Part shown: positions 23,656-34,295 of the stretch, one piece after another
How the letters are laid out: every line of letters begins with the position of its first letter
Position numbering within the stretch: position 1 is the first letter of the stretch
From: Taxillus chinensis
Taxonomy: Eukaryota; Streptophyta; Magnoliopsida; Santalales; Loranthaceae
Reading direction: 5' to 3'
DNA length: 64,000 nt
Assembly (NCBI GenBank): GCA_023512835.1
Contig: CM042090.1
Location: forward strand, 24,405,783-24,469,782
Position numbers and translations under genes: made by a program
The notes under the pieces: generated by a model
What the model saw: only the letters and a program-made list of their open reading frames with translations
Told to the model about the DNA's origin: nothing
The model's database searches: none

Positions 23656-25429
23656 GTCATCTGTGCGAATACACCTAACGTTTGAACCCATCATTATAGT
23701 GAAGGTATTATTTTTTATTATTGAATGTTCTCATAATTTAAATAAATATATTGGAGTGCTATGTATTTATAGATCACTATTAAAAGTAATTGAAATGATT
23801 GTGATAACCTCTTTCCCGTTTAATATGAATTTTATAAACGGAAAAGATTTTCATCAAACACCCTTCACGTGTTTCTTTTATTCCAGATTTTTGCATGCTT
23901 GAGTTGGATTCCTTCACAATATAAGTTTTTAACTTTTTTTTTCCAACCACCACAACACACGCATGTACGTTGGGATCAAAGTCTTTGGGTGTAGTATTCA
24001 CACTAAAAGAGGGGTGGCTGCCAACATGGTGATTATGTGGCCCCTAAATGAGTCCTATCTTGTCTGAGGCCCATCTTATATAAACATCTCTTATTTTGTT
24101 TGAAAATTTTAAAATCTTGCCACAACCTTTGAATCACTTTAAATAAAAACAAAGCATGCATGGTTTATATTATGTAGATTGATAAAACCACTTTAGAGGC
24201 TTGGAGACTCGTGAATTTATACTATTTGCAATTGATGAAGCCCATTGTGTATCTAAATAGGACCATAATTTTCGACCTAACTACAAGTATTTTGTAATTA
24301 TGAATGTATGCTCGTATAAGAAAAAACAATTATTTTTATCTTACAATTTCTATAATTATCAATCCCTACTTGTGTATACTTGTGTGCCATATCCCTATAT
24401 AGTTTTACATGTTTAAAGTTTTTATAGAATTTTAGAAAACTGAAATTCTTAATATTTTGTTACATTAATTTATTATAACTAAATATTTTTTAAATTTTAA
24501 TCTTAATTGTAAATTAATTGTGCTCTTATTCAAATGGAAAAATAATATTTAATATGAAAATTATAAAGGTAATCATATTATACTATTAAAATATTTATGG
24601 ATATTTCTTGCATATTGTAGAATAGCTTTATTTTAGGAAGTCGATATGAGGTATCGTAATATATGGGATATTGTGATATTTGGTATTTGAGGAAATAGAT
24701 TATTTAGGATATCTTTTTTCGGATTGTATCGCACAATACGTAATGGGCTAATGGTACATATAGGTAATTAAGCCATATAGTGAATAAAAATCAAGTGTTT
24801 CTTCTCCCAAATTCTTGTTTTCACATCTACCCTTATGTGCCTAATAAATTCTAAGCATACAATTGTAAAATTTTAATAATTTTGACTAGAATTTTGAAAT
24901 GATACTAATTCACTCGTTTATATCCATGCATTTTATCACTTTCTCTATTAATAGATCAATGAATTTGTTCATTATCATAGTTTTGTCCCAGTATTATATA
25001 AGAACCATGTTAATATTTTTATCCAGGTTAATATCATTTAACGAACTCAATTCCATTTTTAATTATCATTGATTTTGAATAGTTTGAAAGAGGATATAAA
25101 GTGACGTGATGGAGTTGATTTTTTGAACTATTAAGAATACTAGTAGTAAATTTTCTACAAGAATCTGTTTTCATTTATTTAGGGAAAAATTTTTTAGATA
25201 TCATAAAATCATTTTTACAACAGAAGTTTTACATTTAACTTTTATCTGTAAAATTTGTACAGTATTTAAATTCTTGCGGGCTTTACGAGAGCCTACGATT
25301 TTTGCGGGCTTGACAATCTAAAATAGGATTCATTTTGAGTATGGACTTAAAAGGATTTGGTCCAAGAATGCACATGGGCCTGAATATATATATAATGTCA
25401 TCACTGCGGTTCGCAGTCCGTATATATCA

Positions 25430-26084
25430 TTTTTTTCATTTGGTCCAACCCTAGATTTTTGTCTCGTTTGTCCCTTCCCATTCGGCCGTTCCCACGGTCT
25501 CTCCCACTTCCCAGATCCGACCTCTGACTGATCCCAGATTCCCATCCTCCGACGTCAATCAACCCGGACGTCGCCGGATCTAGTCTTCCAACTCTCCCTC
25601 TCGGTCTCTGTTCTCTCCGCCTCCATCTTTCCATCTTTCTGGCAACGGTGACTAGCCATCCTCACCGGTGATGGGCCATCCGCTTTCCATTTTCATCGGT
25701 GACGGCGACGGTCCGTAAGAGCCGCGGTGACATGGCCATACCTTATTATCACTAAATGGGTCTTCAGTCAAATGAGCCAGATCTACACATATAACCCAAA
25801 TATAAACGTTGTTAAGGCTTGCTGCGGGCGTCCGGATTAGTGGCTTAGAGGGAGAGGTGAAGGTGGGTTCACAGCGTACGCCGGAGATGGGTATGTGAAG
25901 TCATTGCTGCTTCCATTTTCGATTCACACAAACGTCCCTCAATCGATCGGTGAATCGATGTTTCTCTCTTATCTCTGTAAGGGGTGTTGTTGATTTGATC
26001 TGTTGTTTGCAGGTATTTCTGGGGACTCGATGCACAAGAAGCGTGCCACGGGGGCAAGAAGAAGTCCTGGACAAAGAAACAAAA
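25430..26084 (+). pseudogene. RPS8: Captured 5' fragment of a ribosomal protein eS8 (RPS8) gene
   Basis: ATGG at 25887-25890 is followed by a GTATGT donor. After a 122-bp intron and a TTTGCAG acceptor, exon 2 (26013-26084) resumes. Joined, they read MGISGDSMHKKRATG and then, after a missing base in the G-run near 26052, KKKSWTKKQK. This is the conserved N-terminus of cytosolic 40S ribosomal protein eS8, whose full length is about 220 residues. Only about 26 codons are present before a GT donor-like end at 26085, and I found no later exon. The lost base shifts the frame, so this copy cannot encode eS8. The upstream 450 bp include AACCCTAG (25448), a telo-box-like word common in ribosomal protein promoters, so promoter and leader were probably captured too. 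Because the intron is retained, capture was from DNA, not from mRNA. Confidence 0.85.
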
Positions 26085-28234
26085 GTATTGATTTCTCATC
26101 TCCCTCAATTTTTGCTTTCTTAACCTTTCGTTTAAATGCCTATTTGAAAACAAGCTCGATATAAGCCCATGTTGTAGCTTTCGATTTGATTTATTAATAT
26201 ATAGGTTTGTTTTTAGATTTTTTAGAGTTAATTAGTTGATAATGTTGATTCAGTTGCACCTTTTTTGAATTCTTTTTATTTATATCTAGATCTTTGTGTA
26301 ATTTTTTTTACGTCTGACTGCATGATGAGTGTATTTTCCTAGGCTTGAGGTGAAATTTTTTGCACTTATGCATGTATTTTCCTGGCGTTTTTATGTTTTC
26401 TACTTATTAATTCATTTAGTTTGTATAGATTGGGGAGCCTTATACACGGTTCTTATGGCCCTTTGGATCTACTTGACTATTATTTTATACTTGCATTTCA
26501 GCTACCCATTGTACAATACCTCGTGATGCACATTTTTGGGTTTATGATGATGGATCATATGAAGAAGGTTAAAATAACATAAAAGGGAACATTCGGGGAA
26601 GGTTATTTTGATTCTTTGAAAGCTAATTAATTTTTTACTACGATAAAAATGAAATTCATTGAGAATTTATTGTTTATATCGTTCCATTATCATTTTTGCT
26701 AGGCGGCATCAACTATATTCATTTGTTCATTATTTGTACCTCCTATCAATCTATATGGCTCAAAAGCACGATCATTATTTTGCTCTTCTTTCAGTTTGTT
26801 TTGGAAACACAAAAAACGTTTTTAAGAAAATTTAAATTTGATCTTTTTTTTCCTTTCCCAATACATGTTATATATATTAAAGCTCTGCTTGGTTCTATTC
26901 TATATTAAATACCAAATGGGAGAATCAGTCACTGGCTGGCCTATGACCCCAACCCTCTCTCAACTCTAAGTTGTCCTAGTGGTTCTATGCAGAGATGGGC
27001 TGGATTGGTTGAGGATGGGAGATCAGTGCTCATCCAAAGCTTAAAAAGAACCAAGGAAGAAAGGTATACAATCAACTTCTTGGCATAGTTTTATGATATT
27101 AATGATTTCCCCATTTATGTTTCTAGCTGGAAAAGTGCAAGTACCGAATATCAATAGTTCTTCAATGTACATTTTATTTATTCTTTTTCCTCATCTGGGT
27201 CTCTCCAAGAAAATCATGAATTTTAGTTACTTATCTACTGCATTTTATGTTCCCTGCACGTTTCTTTTAGGTGGTGTAGCTCATTTCTCTTAATTCCATT
27301 TTTGGGTCTTTTGGATACTCTGTGTTAGCGTGTGTTATGGTGGGTTTTTTCCCAGAGGTTTTAACGAGGTTGGAACTTAATCGGCTCAATTGAATAATCA
27401 CAAGATAAGTCGGCATCGACTGATGTGTAGCTGAGACGTCTAGTGCCTGCAAAGTGTTGAGGAAACCACTGCAATGAGTTATGTTGCTGCTGTGTTGCTA
27501 TCCTGCTGTTGCCTCCACTTGCTTTGCTTTTGCATCTTCTTTATTAAGGAGGGAACCACTGTAACAATGCTGCTAAACTGCTGCCGCCACCTTGTTGTGT
27601 TGTTGTTGGAGAACCGGCTACGTTCCTACGAGAAAAAATATGTATGGAAATGAGGTGAGGTATATGGGACAAATCCATTCACATATTTGACGACAAATAT
27701 TTTATGATTATATAATTCATGTTAGTTTTTATTAACGCTAGTCTAATTCTAGTTTTATTGATATGTGGAGAAAACACAAAACTTGGTCGTGATTTCGACG
27801 CAGGTGGTCATGTAGCTTTTGGAGAATTTCTGATTATATAATTCATATTTATTTTTTCCTGAATCTATTGATGGCACAACCAGTGTGTCCAGTTGCAATT
27901 CATGGACATTATGCAGGTACGGTGATGGTATTGAAATTTTCACTATTACTAAATTTTATAAATTATGTAATATTTATATACTATTGTTTTTGTTCTTGTT
28001 TTGAAGGTTTCAGATATGGCAGGACTTGAAGATAGATTACAGTTTGATGCTCATGAGTTCGATTTCAATTGTAAATTTGTAAAGATCCAATATATATTAG
28101 GTGTCAATTTGTAATAAGATATTGCCCTAAAGGCTTATAATTATGTTTGTTATTTTAAACTATAATATTATTCATTTTTTAAGTGATTTATTGTCTTTTG
28201 TAAATAATTATTTACAAAAAATTATATTATTTGC
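26085..28234. other. Interior of the hAT-like element, unidentified
   Basis: Mostly AT-rich. At 26911-27080 one plus-strand frame stays open for over 50 codons (ISHWLAYDPNPLS... then RWAGLVEDGRSVL) and ends near a GTATAC donor-like site, but I do not recognise the protein. A GC-richer stretch at 27470-27620 has GCTGCTG/TTGCTG repeats. These may be pieces of other captured genes. Confidence 0.4.
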
Positions 28235-28577
28235 CTTAAATGAGCTTTAAACGAGTCGAGTTTCTTGTTTAAAGCTTGTTTAATAATTTAGTCGAGCTCG
28301 AACTCGAGTTCGAGTTTGGTTTTTAAATTTTGGACATAACGGTTTTAACTCGAGCTCCAGTCGAGTCGAGTTAATCGAGGGCTCGGCTTGACTCGAATAA
28401 TCATCTTATACGAACTCAAACTCGAGTTCGAGCTTGGTAAAATGTTAAATGAGCCGAGCCGAGTTAGAGGTTTTAAAGTTCGACTCGAGTTCGAGCTCGG
28501 CTCGATTATTTTTTCCCTTAAATGAGCCGAGCCGAGTTCACCTAAGTTCGGCTCGGCTCGGCTCATTTACAGGCCTA
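28235..28577. repeat. Right subterminal CTCGAG-rich array
   Basis: GAGCTCGAACTCGAGTTCGAG, TCGAGTCGAGTT, GAGCCGAGCCGAG and similar near-palindromic words fill about 340 bp and end in the inverted terminus. The array is longer than the left one. Confidence 0.75.
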
Positions 28578-28585
28578 TTTGCTTG
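28578..28585. repeat. Right 8-bp target-site duplication TTTGCTTG
   Basis: Exact match to 22939-22946, directly after the right inverted end. Confidence 0.85.
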
Positions 28586-28594
28586 CATTGCAAC

Positions 28595-29185
28595 GGAGCG
28601 TAGCTTTAAACCGTTAAATCGCTGAAACCGATTCAAATTGATCCGTCGAAATCGTTAATTTATCAAACTGTTAAAACCGAATAAAAATCAGTTTGTTTTG
28701 ATTTGAAACTGAACAATATATCGGTTTGGTTTGATTTGAGATTTCAAAACCGCGGTTTAAACCAAACTGAACCGAATAATATTATTATTTACTTATTTAC
28801 TATTTGTATTTTATGTTTCGTGATTTATTTATTTAAGATTATTTGTTAATACTTGATATGTTGTATTTGTTAATTATATTATCAAATTTTGAGATTTATA
28901 ATTATAAATTTAACATATATTAGTATTGATATGCTTATACATTATTTACTTTTTTTTACTTTACATCATTCCAATTTTAAAAACTCAAAAATTGATGAAC
29001 TAAACCGATCCAATCTAATAATAATTTAAATCATCGATTCAAACCGAATCGGTTCAGTCTGTTTGGTTTAGTCCAAGCAATAGGTTTGGTTTGGCTTGAT
29101 TTTGTCCAAACCGAAACACATTAAATTGATTTAAAAAATAGCTTAAACCAACTCAAACCGAACCGATTTCATTCCTATGCAAGGT
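28595..29185. repeat. Dispersed GGTTTGGTTT-rich repeat, copy 1
   Basis: Closely similar over its length, in the same orientation, to 44885-45440. Shared words include GAACCGAATAATATTATTAT, TTTATCAAAC and TTAGTATTGATATGCTTA. Both copies have GGTTTGGTTTGATTTG-type arrays near each end. The right end read inward is TAGGAATGAAATCGGTTCGG, a hAT-like terminus. The left end is not its clean complement. It starts only about 10 bp beyond the hAT-like element. No coding capacity. Confidence 0.7.
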
Positions 29186-29189
29186 AGCG

Positions 29190-31985
29190 GTCACAATAAT
29201 GAAAAGGAATTTGTTTTTATTTTTCTTATACTATCTTTTGGGTGATTGATAATCTATTTATAAATTATATTTATTTTTTGATAGAGTAAGAAAACTAATG
29301 AGGTCGGTGAAAATTGCTACCGAAAGGCATAAAATCTGCAGTAATTTATTATGAAATCCTATGAAAAATCTATTATAGCCATAATTTATTTAATTTGCTC
29401 TTCAATAACTTTTGTATTATTTAACAAGAGGTTAACTTGATATTTTTCAAACTAATTTTAATTTTAATTTTTTTTACTCCCAGATAAATTATAAAATATA
29501 TTTTTTTCACATTTTTTCACCCCAACCAACCAATCAAATTTTTTATCTCTTTTATTTCTACATATTTTTTTCCATATATTTTTCATTCTAAATTCTTTCA
29601 ACTTTTTTTCTATCATTTGTCAAGGAAAAGGGTTAAAATTTAAAAGAAATGATAGGTTTGTCGTATGGTTACACCAATTAAATTTGTGACATAAAACGTG
29701 CTCATTGGCTATTGCATCTTTTTTTAATCCATTAACTGTTTTCAAACCTTTAGTATTCTACTTATCACACGGATGATAATGTGCTACAAGTCTACAACAT
29801 TTGAATAACTTGTGATCTTTGTAAAACCATAAATATGAATATAATTGATAATAATATCTTAAATGCAATTAAAAATAATATCATAGCTGAAAATTAATTT
29901 CAGTCTATGTTTATTTGCAATGTTTATATGACTTACAGCATGTAAGCTCACTGAAATTTAATTAAAGAATAGACTTTACAAATTATAATTAGTTTTATTT
30001 TACATTATCCACGATAATGAATTAAATAAACTTTTTATATTTTATTAAAATATTATTTTAAAATTTTCTATATTTAAAAATCCATCATCTTGGTAAAATC
30101 GCTAAATAATAGACTTATTACCTTATCTGTCGATGGTGGATTGAGCCCCCTACTTCGTATCTGCCGTTGACGTCGAGCCATACTTGAAGGTATTGAAACA
30201 AAGGGTTTTTTTTTTTTTTTTTTTTGCATTTCAAAAACATAAACTATTTTCTCTTATTATTTAGGGTTTCAGCAGGTTAGAAGCCGATGTTATAAAGTTT
30301 GATGATTGCATTTTGCAAATGGTGTGGATTCGTGAACATCGAAACATTGGTTTGCATTTTTTATTGATTTAAAAAAACCATAAAAGGTGAAAAGATAGAG
30401 AAGACAACAAAAAGTTAAAATTTTAAAAATAAATTTGCAAAGTTATTTGTTTAAAATCATAATGTAATGTAGCAATGAAGAGTTCATGTGACAACTATGC
30501 ACATTTATCTAAAATTTGAATTCGATTCATTACGAAATGAGTAATTGTATATTTAAAATAAAACAGAAGTTTTCATTATCGATCTATGGTTTGTAGTGAA
30601 TACATTTTAAAAAGTAATAAGGCTAATGTATTGGATAAATGAACCCAATTCATAACGTGATCGTTTTAAGATTGAAATTTAAAATATAATCAAATGTGTA
30701 TATATATTATACATTTAAATGAGTTTTGTATTAAAATAAAATTACTGTAACATTTAGTGCATTAAATTTTATTATAAATATTTGTCCATAAAATTATTAT
30801 ATAAAAATATATAGTAAGAAATTAGAATAAAAACATTAAACGAATTGTCCATTACCATTAACTTTAAATATTACTTATACCTGTTACCTGCTGAATGTTG
30901 GATAAGAGCACTGGTGGCAAAAATTTTCTATATAAGACGATTTTTATTTGGTTAGAAAAAAAATCATAAAATCAACTCTCAAGTTCTAATATATATTTAA
31001 TTTTTTTCATTTAAATTATATTTAAAAATAATATTTACTCTATATAATTATTAAATTATATATTTTTTTCCTCTCGTATCTCTTATTCATATTTTTCATA
31101 ATTTTTATTTTTTTATCACATTAAATTATTTAAAATATTATTAAATAAAAATATAAGTAAAAAATATTATTTTAATGCTATGAAATGATTAAGATGTTTT
31201 ATTGTCATGTATCTTTGTATATGAAATCAAAAAATATTTCAAATATTTTAAATTTAGAAAAAATAGATATAAACTACTGTTACCTTAAGAAAAACATACG
31301 TGCAATGTAAGGAATATAAATGATTATATATATAATAATAAAATCTTCCCTTTTCCTTGTTTGCGAGTTTAGTGAATGGAATATAATTTATTTTAATTTC
31401 ATGCGAGTGTAACTTAAAAAAAAATGTAATATTTATAAATTGATTTATATATATAAGTTTTGATTGTGTAACAAAGTTAATAAAAAAGTTTTTTACTATC
31501 TATAAATATTTAATGTGGTATTTTTTTAATAAGTAAATTACGTTTGTTAATTTTATCTTTTATTAATTAATAAACAATAATCAATATTAAAAAAATTGAT
31601 GTCATTCAATTTATTTATCTATATTCGTTATAAAAGTATAAAACTTACAGATTACTTACGAAATAAATAACTGAAATATTACGAGTTATAATTAGGAATG
31701 ACAACAGGTTGAATCAAAATTAAATACTGTCAAACTCGAATTCAACCCGAAAATATATAGTTTCGCCGCAAATTCATTCCTTTTTGTGTGTTGGACAATT
31801 TGAGTATGGGAAGGGGTGGGACGTAATTTTTTATTTTAATTTCATATAAAAATATAATAAAACACCAAATCATGAACCAGACTCAAGCCTGAATCAATGC
31901 CTTGTTGGAACGGATCAGTCAAGGCAATATCGTATCTATGATGGTTCCAACCGTCTAAAAAGTAAAAACACATACATATGACCCC
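29190..31985. other. Intergenic, very AT-rich; no gene recognised
   Basis: No supported frame. A T homopolymer of about 20 lies at 30207. Several stretches of the CCAACCAACCAATCAAA/TTATCTCTTTTATTTCTAC type (29520-29560) resemble MITE interiors, but I could not define ends. Confidence 0.5.
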
Positions 31986-31990
31986 GCCCC

Positions 31991-32395
31991 CCTCACGCCG
32001 GGTCGGGTTTCCCGCGCCTCTCAACCCTTGCGGCACTTAGCTTCTCATCCATGGTCCGCTAAGTTTAGCCTTTAAGGGTTGAGCGCACGTAGCTGGTTTC
32101 GCCCCGCCATGGGCTCATCCGAGAACGGCTCCGGTTCCCGACCCGTTTGTGTAAGGATGGCCAAATCCCTTCTTCAACGTCAAGTCCTCGACTAGCGGCA
32201 TGCTCCCCGCATTCAACCGGGTCGGCCGTCGAACTCCGAAGGGGTTCCATCCGTTCTCCTCCACGAACCGCTCGGAACCTCTCGCCGCGCACCATCACGC
32301 TTCAACCAACCCCTCTCCTTTACGTAGCACGAATCCATTCCCGAATCGTGCCACATAGAAACGTCCCGCCAGCACCGCGGCGCGGGGGGCTGACA
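31991..32395 (-). repeat. 3' LTR of the miniature element
   Basis: About 90% like 32803-33214 by eye, with small indels. The left edge has decayed from TGTCAC to CCTCAC. Confidence 0.8.
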
Positions 32396-32439
32396 TTCTC
32401 CTCCACCCAATCCTCGCAACGTCCCCGCGGGGCTTGCTC

Positions 32440-32577
32440 GACATCGCTTCCCCGCAGGCGATGGCATCGTTACCTCGACGTCCTCCCACTCGCCCAATGT
32501 TACGCTTGGACATCGCTTCCCCGTAGGTTGCAACACCTTTACCAAATGCTCGCCCACTCGCCCAATGTCCAAAGGAT
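32440..32577. repeat. 69-bp tandem duplication in the interior of the miniature LTR element
   Basis: GACATCGCTTCCCCG starts at 32440 and again at 32509. Both units end with CACTCGCCCAATGT. The middle parts differ (GGCGATGGCATCG versus GTTGCAACACC). Confidence 0.75.
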
Positions 32578-32788
32578 AGGAGGATTCCAAGATCACTCTG
32601 ACGCGCCTCCCTTCGCCCTCCCCCCCCCCCCTCTTCGTCCCCCCCCCCATATCATACTCTAGGATACTCCAACTTTATGGACGCGAGACGTGCAAGACAC
32701 TATCGGTCGACTCCCCCCGTGAGCTCCCACCTTGGGATCACGCTACTCGCGAGAGTGCTCGGCGAGTCTTCAGGATACGGGCCGGTTC

Positions 32789-32800
32789 GGCTCGATACCA
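32789..32800 (-). other. tRNA-iMet primer binding site (decayed)
   Basis: Minus strand TGGTATCGAGCC, 2 bp inside the 5' LTR. A single missing base distinguishes it from the canonical site. Confidence 0.75.
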
Positions 32801-32802
32801 CT

Positions 32803-33214
32803 TGTCACGGGGTCGGGTTTCTGCGCCTCTCAACCCATTGCGGCACTTAGCTTCTCTATCCACGGTCCGCTAAGTTTACCTTTAAGGGTTGAAGCGCACG
32901 TAGACCGGGTTTCGCCCCCCCCACTGGGCTCATCGGGAGAACGGCTCCGGTTCCCGACCGGTTTGTGTAAGGATGGCCAAATCCCTTCTTCAACGTCAAG
33001 TCCTCGACTAGCGGCGTGCTCCCCGCATTCAACCGGGTCGGCACGTCTCGAACTCCGAGGGGTTCCATCCGTTCTCCTCCACGAACCGCTCGAAACCTTC
33101 TCGTTGCGCACCATTACGCTTCAACCAACCCCTCTCCCCTTTGCGGAGCACGAATCCATTCTCCCGAATCGTGCCACTAGAAACGTCCCGCCAGACCACG
33201 CTCTGGTCGTGACA
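32803..33214 (-). repeat. 5' LTR of the miniature element
   Basis: Bounded by TGTCAC and GTGACA inverted hexamers. GC-rich (well over half G+C) in a strongly AT-rich neighbourhood. Confidence 0.85.
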
Positions 33215-33899
33215 CTACACTCATCATTTCGCCATGTATGATCTGAAATAAATTCATCTTCAATATGACTATAGCTGTCTGAAATTATTTGAGTGTATTT
33301 AAAATAAAAACATATCTGACATCTTAATTCAGTGTAAAAAAATCCACTGCTTCAAATTTACATGATAGAAAGATTTCCTCAAATGCTCATTAACATAATA
33401 TTACGGTTATTCTTATTAATTAAATAAGTTAGTACTAATTTATTTATGTACTTGTAATATAATTTTTGAATGATAATAATTAATTTACATCATTTATTTG
33501 AATTAATGGTACTATGTCATTTTATATTTAAAAAAAATATACCTTGGAATTAGTGTGAACAGTAGATATGTTTGTAATGGGCTTGGTTGAACTTTGTTAA
33601 GTGCTTGACAATAGAATAATATGCTTGATAACATATATGAAGCGATTTGACAGATATTAAACATATGAACTGTCTAATCTTTTAATGTGTGACTAATTTG
33701 TTATTAAAAGTAAATTCATAAATGAATACTTTTGAAAGTACAAGATTTCGAGTGTAGTCACAAGCAATAAAAGTTTATATAACAAAACTCATAAATAAAT
33801 AAAAATATGTACATATTAAAATTGATTAAATGTATTAAGATGAAATCTAGTCCTTAATAGGTTGGTTTCATAAATACCAATTCGGATCCAAATAGAAAC
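33215..33899. other. Intergenic, AT-rich; nothing recognised
   Basis: No coding frame, repeat ends or RNA gene could be supported. Confidence 0.5.
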
Positions 33900-33902
33900 T
33901 TA

Positions 33903-34292
33903 GAGCATCCACATCAGCTCATTCAAAAATATAATTTTTTAAAACATTAGAGAAAGTTTTAAATTTTGAATAAAAAAATATCATACATTATGTCATTCAA
34001 ACTATAAATTTTATAGGATAAAAATTGAGGTTTAAGAGTGAATTTTCATATTTGAATGATCACTATCTATCATTCAACTATTTTATTATTATATTTCTTA
34101 GTATATATGTATTTTTGATTGGTTGTAATAAATTGATGAGATAAAAAAGTAAATATAAAATAAATAAATAAAATTTAAAAGAATAGAGATATAAATGAAA
34201 ATGAGACGTGAAAGATAAACAAAATGTATCAAATAATATAATATTTATTCTATAAAATAGAAATAAAGATTATAAAACTAATATGGATGCTC
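33903..34292. mobile_element. PIF/Harbinger-type MITE, 390 bp, TTA target duplication
   Basis: Left end GAGCATCCACATCAGCTCAT, right end the complement of GAGCATCCATATTAGTTTTA. TTA borders both sides (33900-33902, 34293-34295). The AT-rich interior contains TTTTTGATTGGTTGTAATAA, shared with the MITE at 41742. Confidence 0.8.
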
Positions 34293-34295
34293 TTA

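Larger units (their letters stand above)
22947..28577. mobile_element. hAT-like, gene-capturing DNA transposon (5.6 kb), non-autonomous
   Basis: The left end TAGGCCTGTAAATGAGCCGA is repeated perfectly, inverted, at 28558-28577, and an 8-bp direct repeat flanks the whole. An 8-bp duplication and a TAGG..TG..AAA-type end are hallmarks of the hAT superfamily. Both ends carry arrays of CTCGA/TCGAG words (about 22960-23175 and 28235-28577), like the subterminal repeats bound by hAT transposases. I found no transposase frame inside. The interior holds a 20-bp degenerate tandem array, a broken piece of a ribosomal protein eS8 gene with its intron, and further gene-like stretches I do not recognise (26920-27065, 27460-27620). 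The best reading is a Pack-type element that acquired host sequence. A smaller element filled by later insertions is the alternative. Confidence 0.8.
31991..33214 (-). mobile_element. Miniature non-autonomous LTR retrotransposon (TRIM/LARD-like)
   Basis: Two direct repeats of about 405 and 412 bp (31991-32395 and 32803-33214) flank a 407 bp interior. Read on the minus strand, the 5' LTR (33214 to 32803) begins TGTCAC and ends GTGACA. It is followed within 2 bp by TGGTATCGAGCC (32800-32789), one base short of the initiator-Met tRNA primer site TGGTATCAGAGC. The interior ends in GGGTGGAGGAGAA (32408-32396), a polypurine tract directly before the 3' LTR. These signals fix the orientation and show an LTR element with no room for gag or pol. 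The open frames on both strands of the GC-rich LTRs are not convincing genes. I see no target duplication; the left edge has a C-run. Confidence 0.85.

Noticed and set aside
31991..33214. Cassandra-type TRIM with 5S rRNA-like LTR
   Set aside because: I looked for the conserved 5S internal promoter words in both orientations of the LTR and did not find them.
32147..33241. Frames of 145-171 codons in the GC-rich LTR region
   Set aside because: The same DNA occurs twice as LTRs with intact LTR signals; the frames are by-products of high GC content and differ between the two LTR copies.
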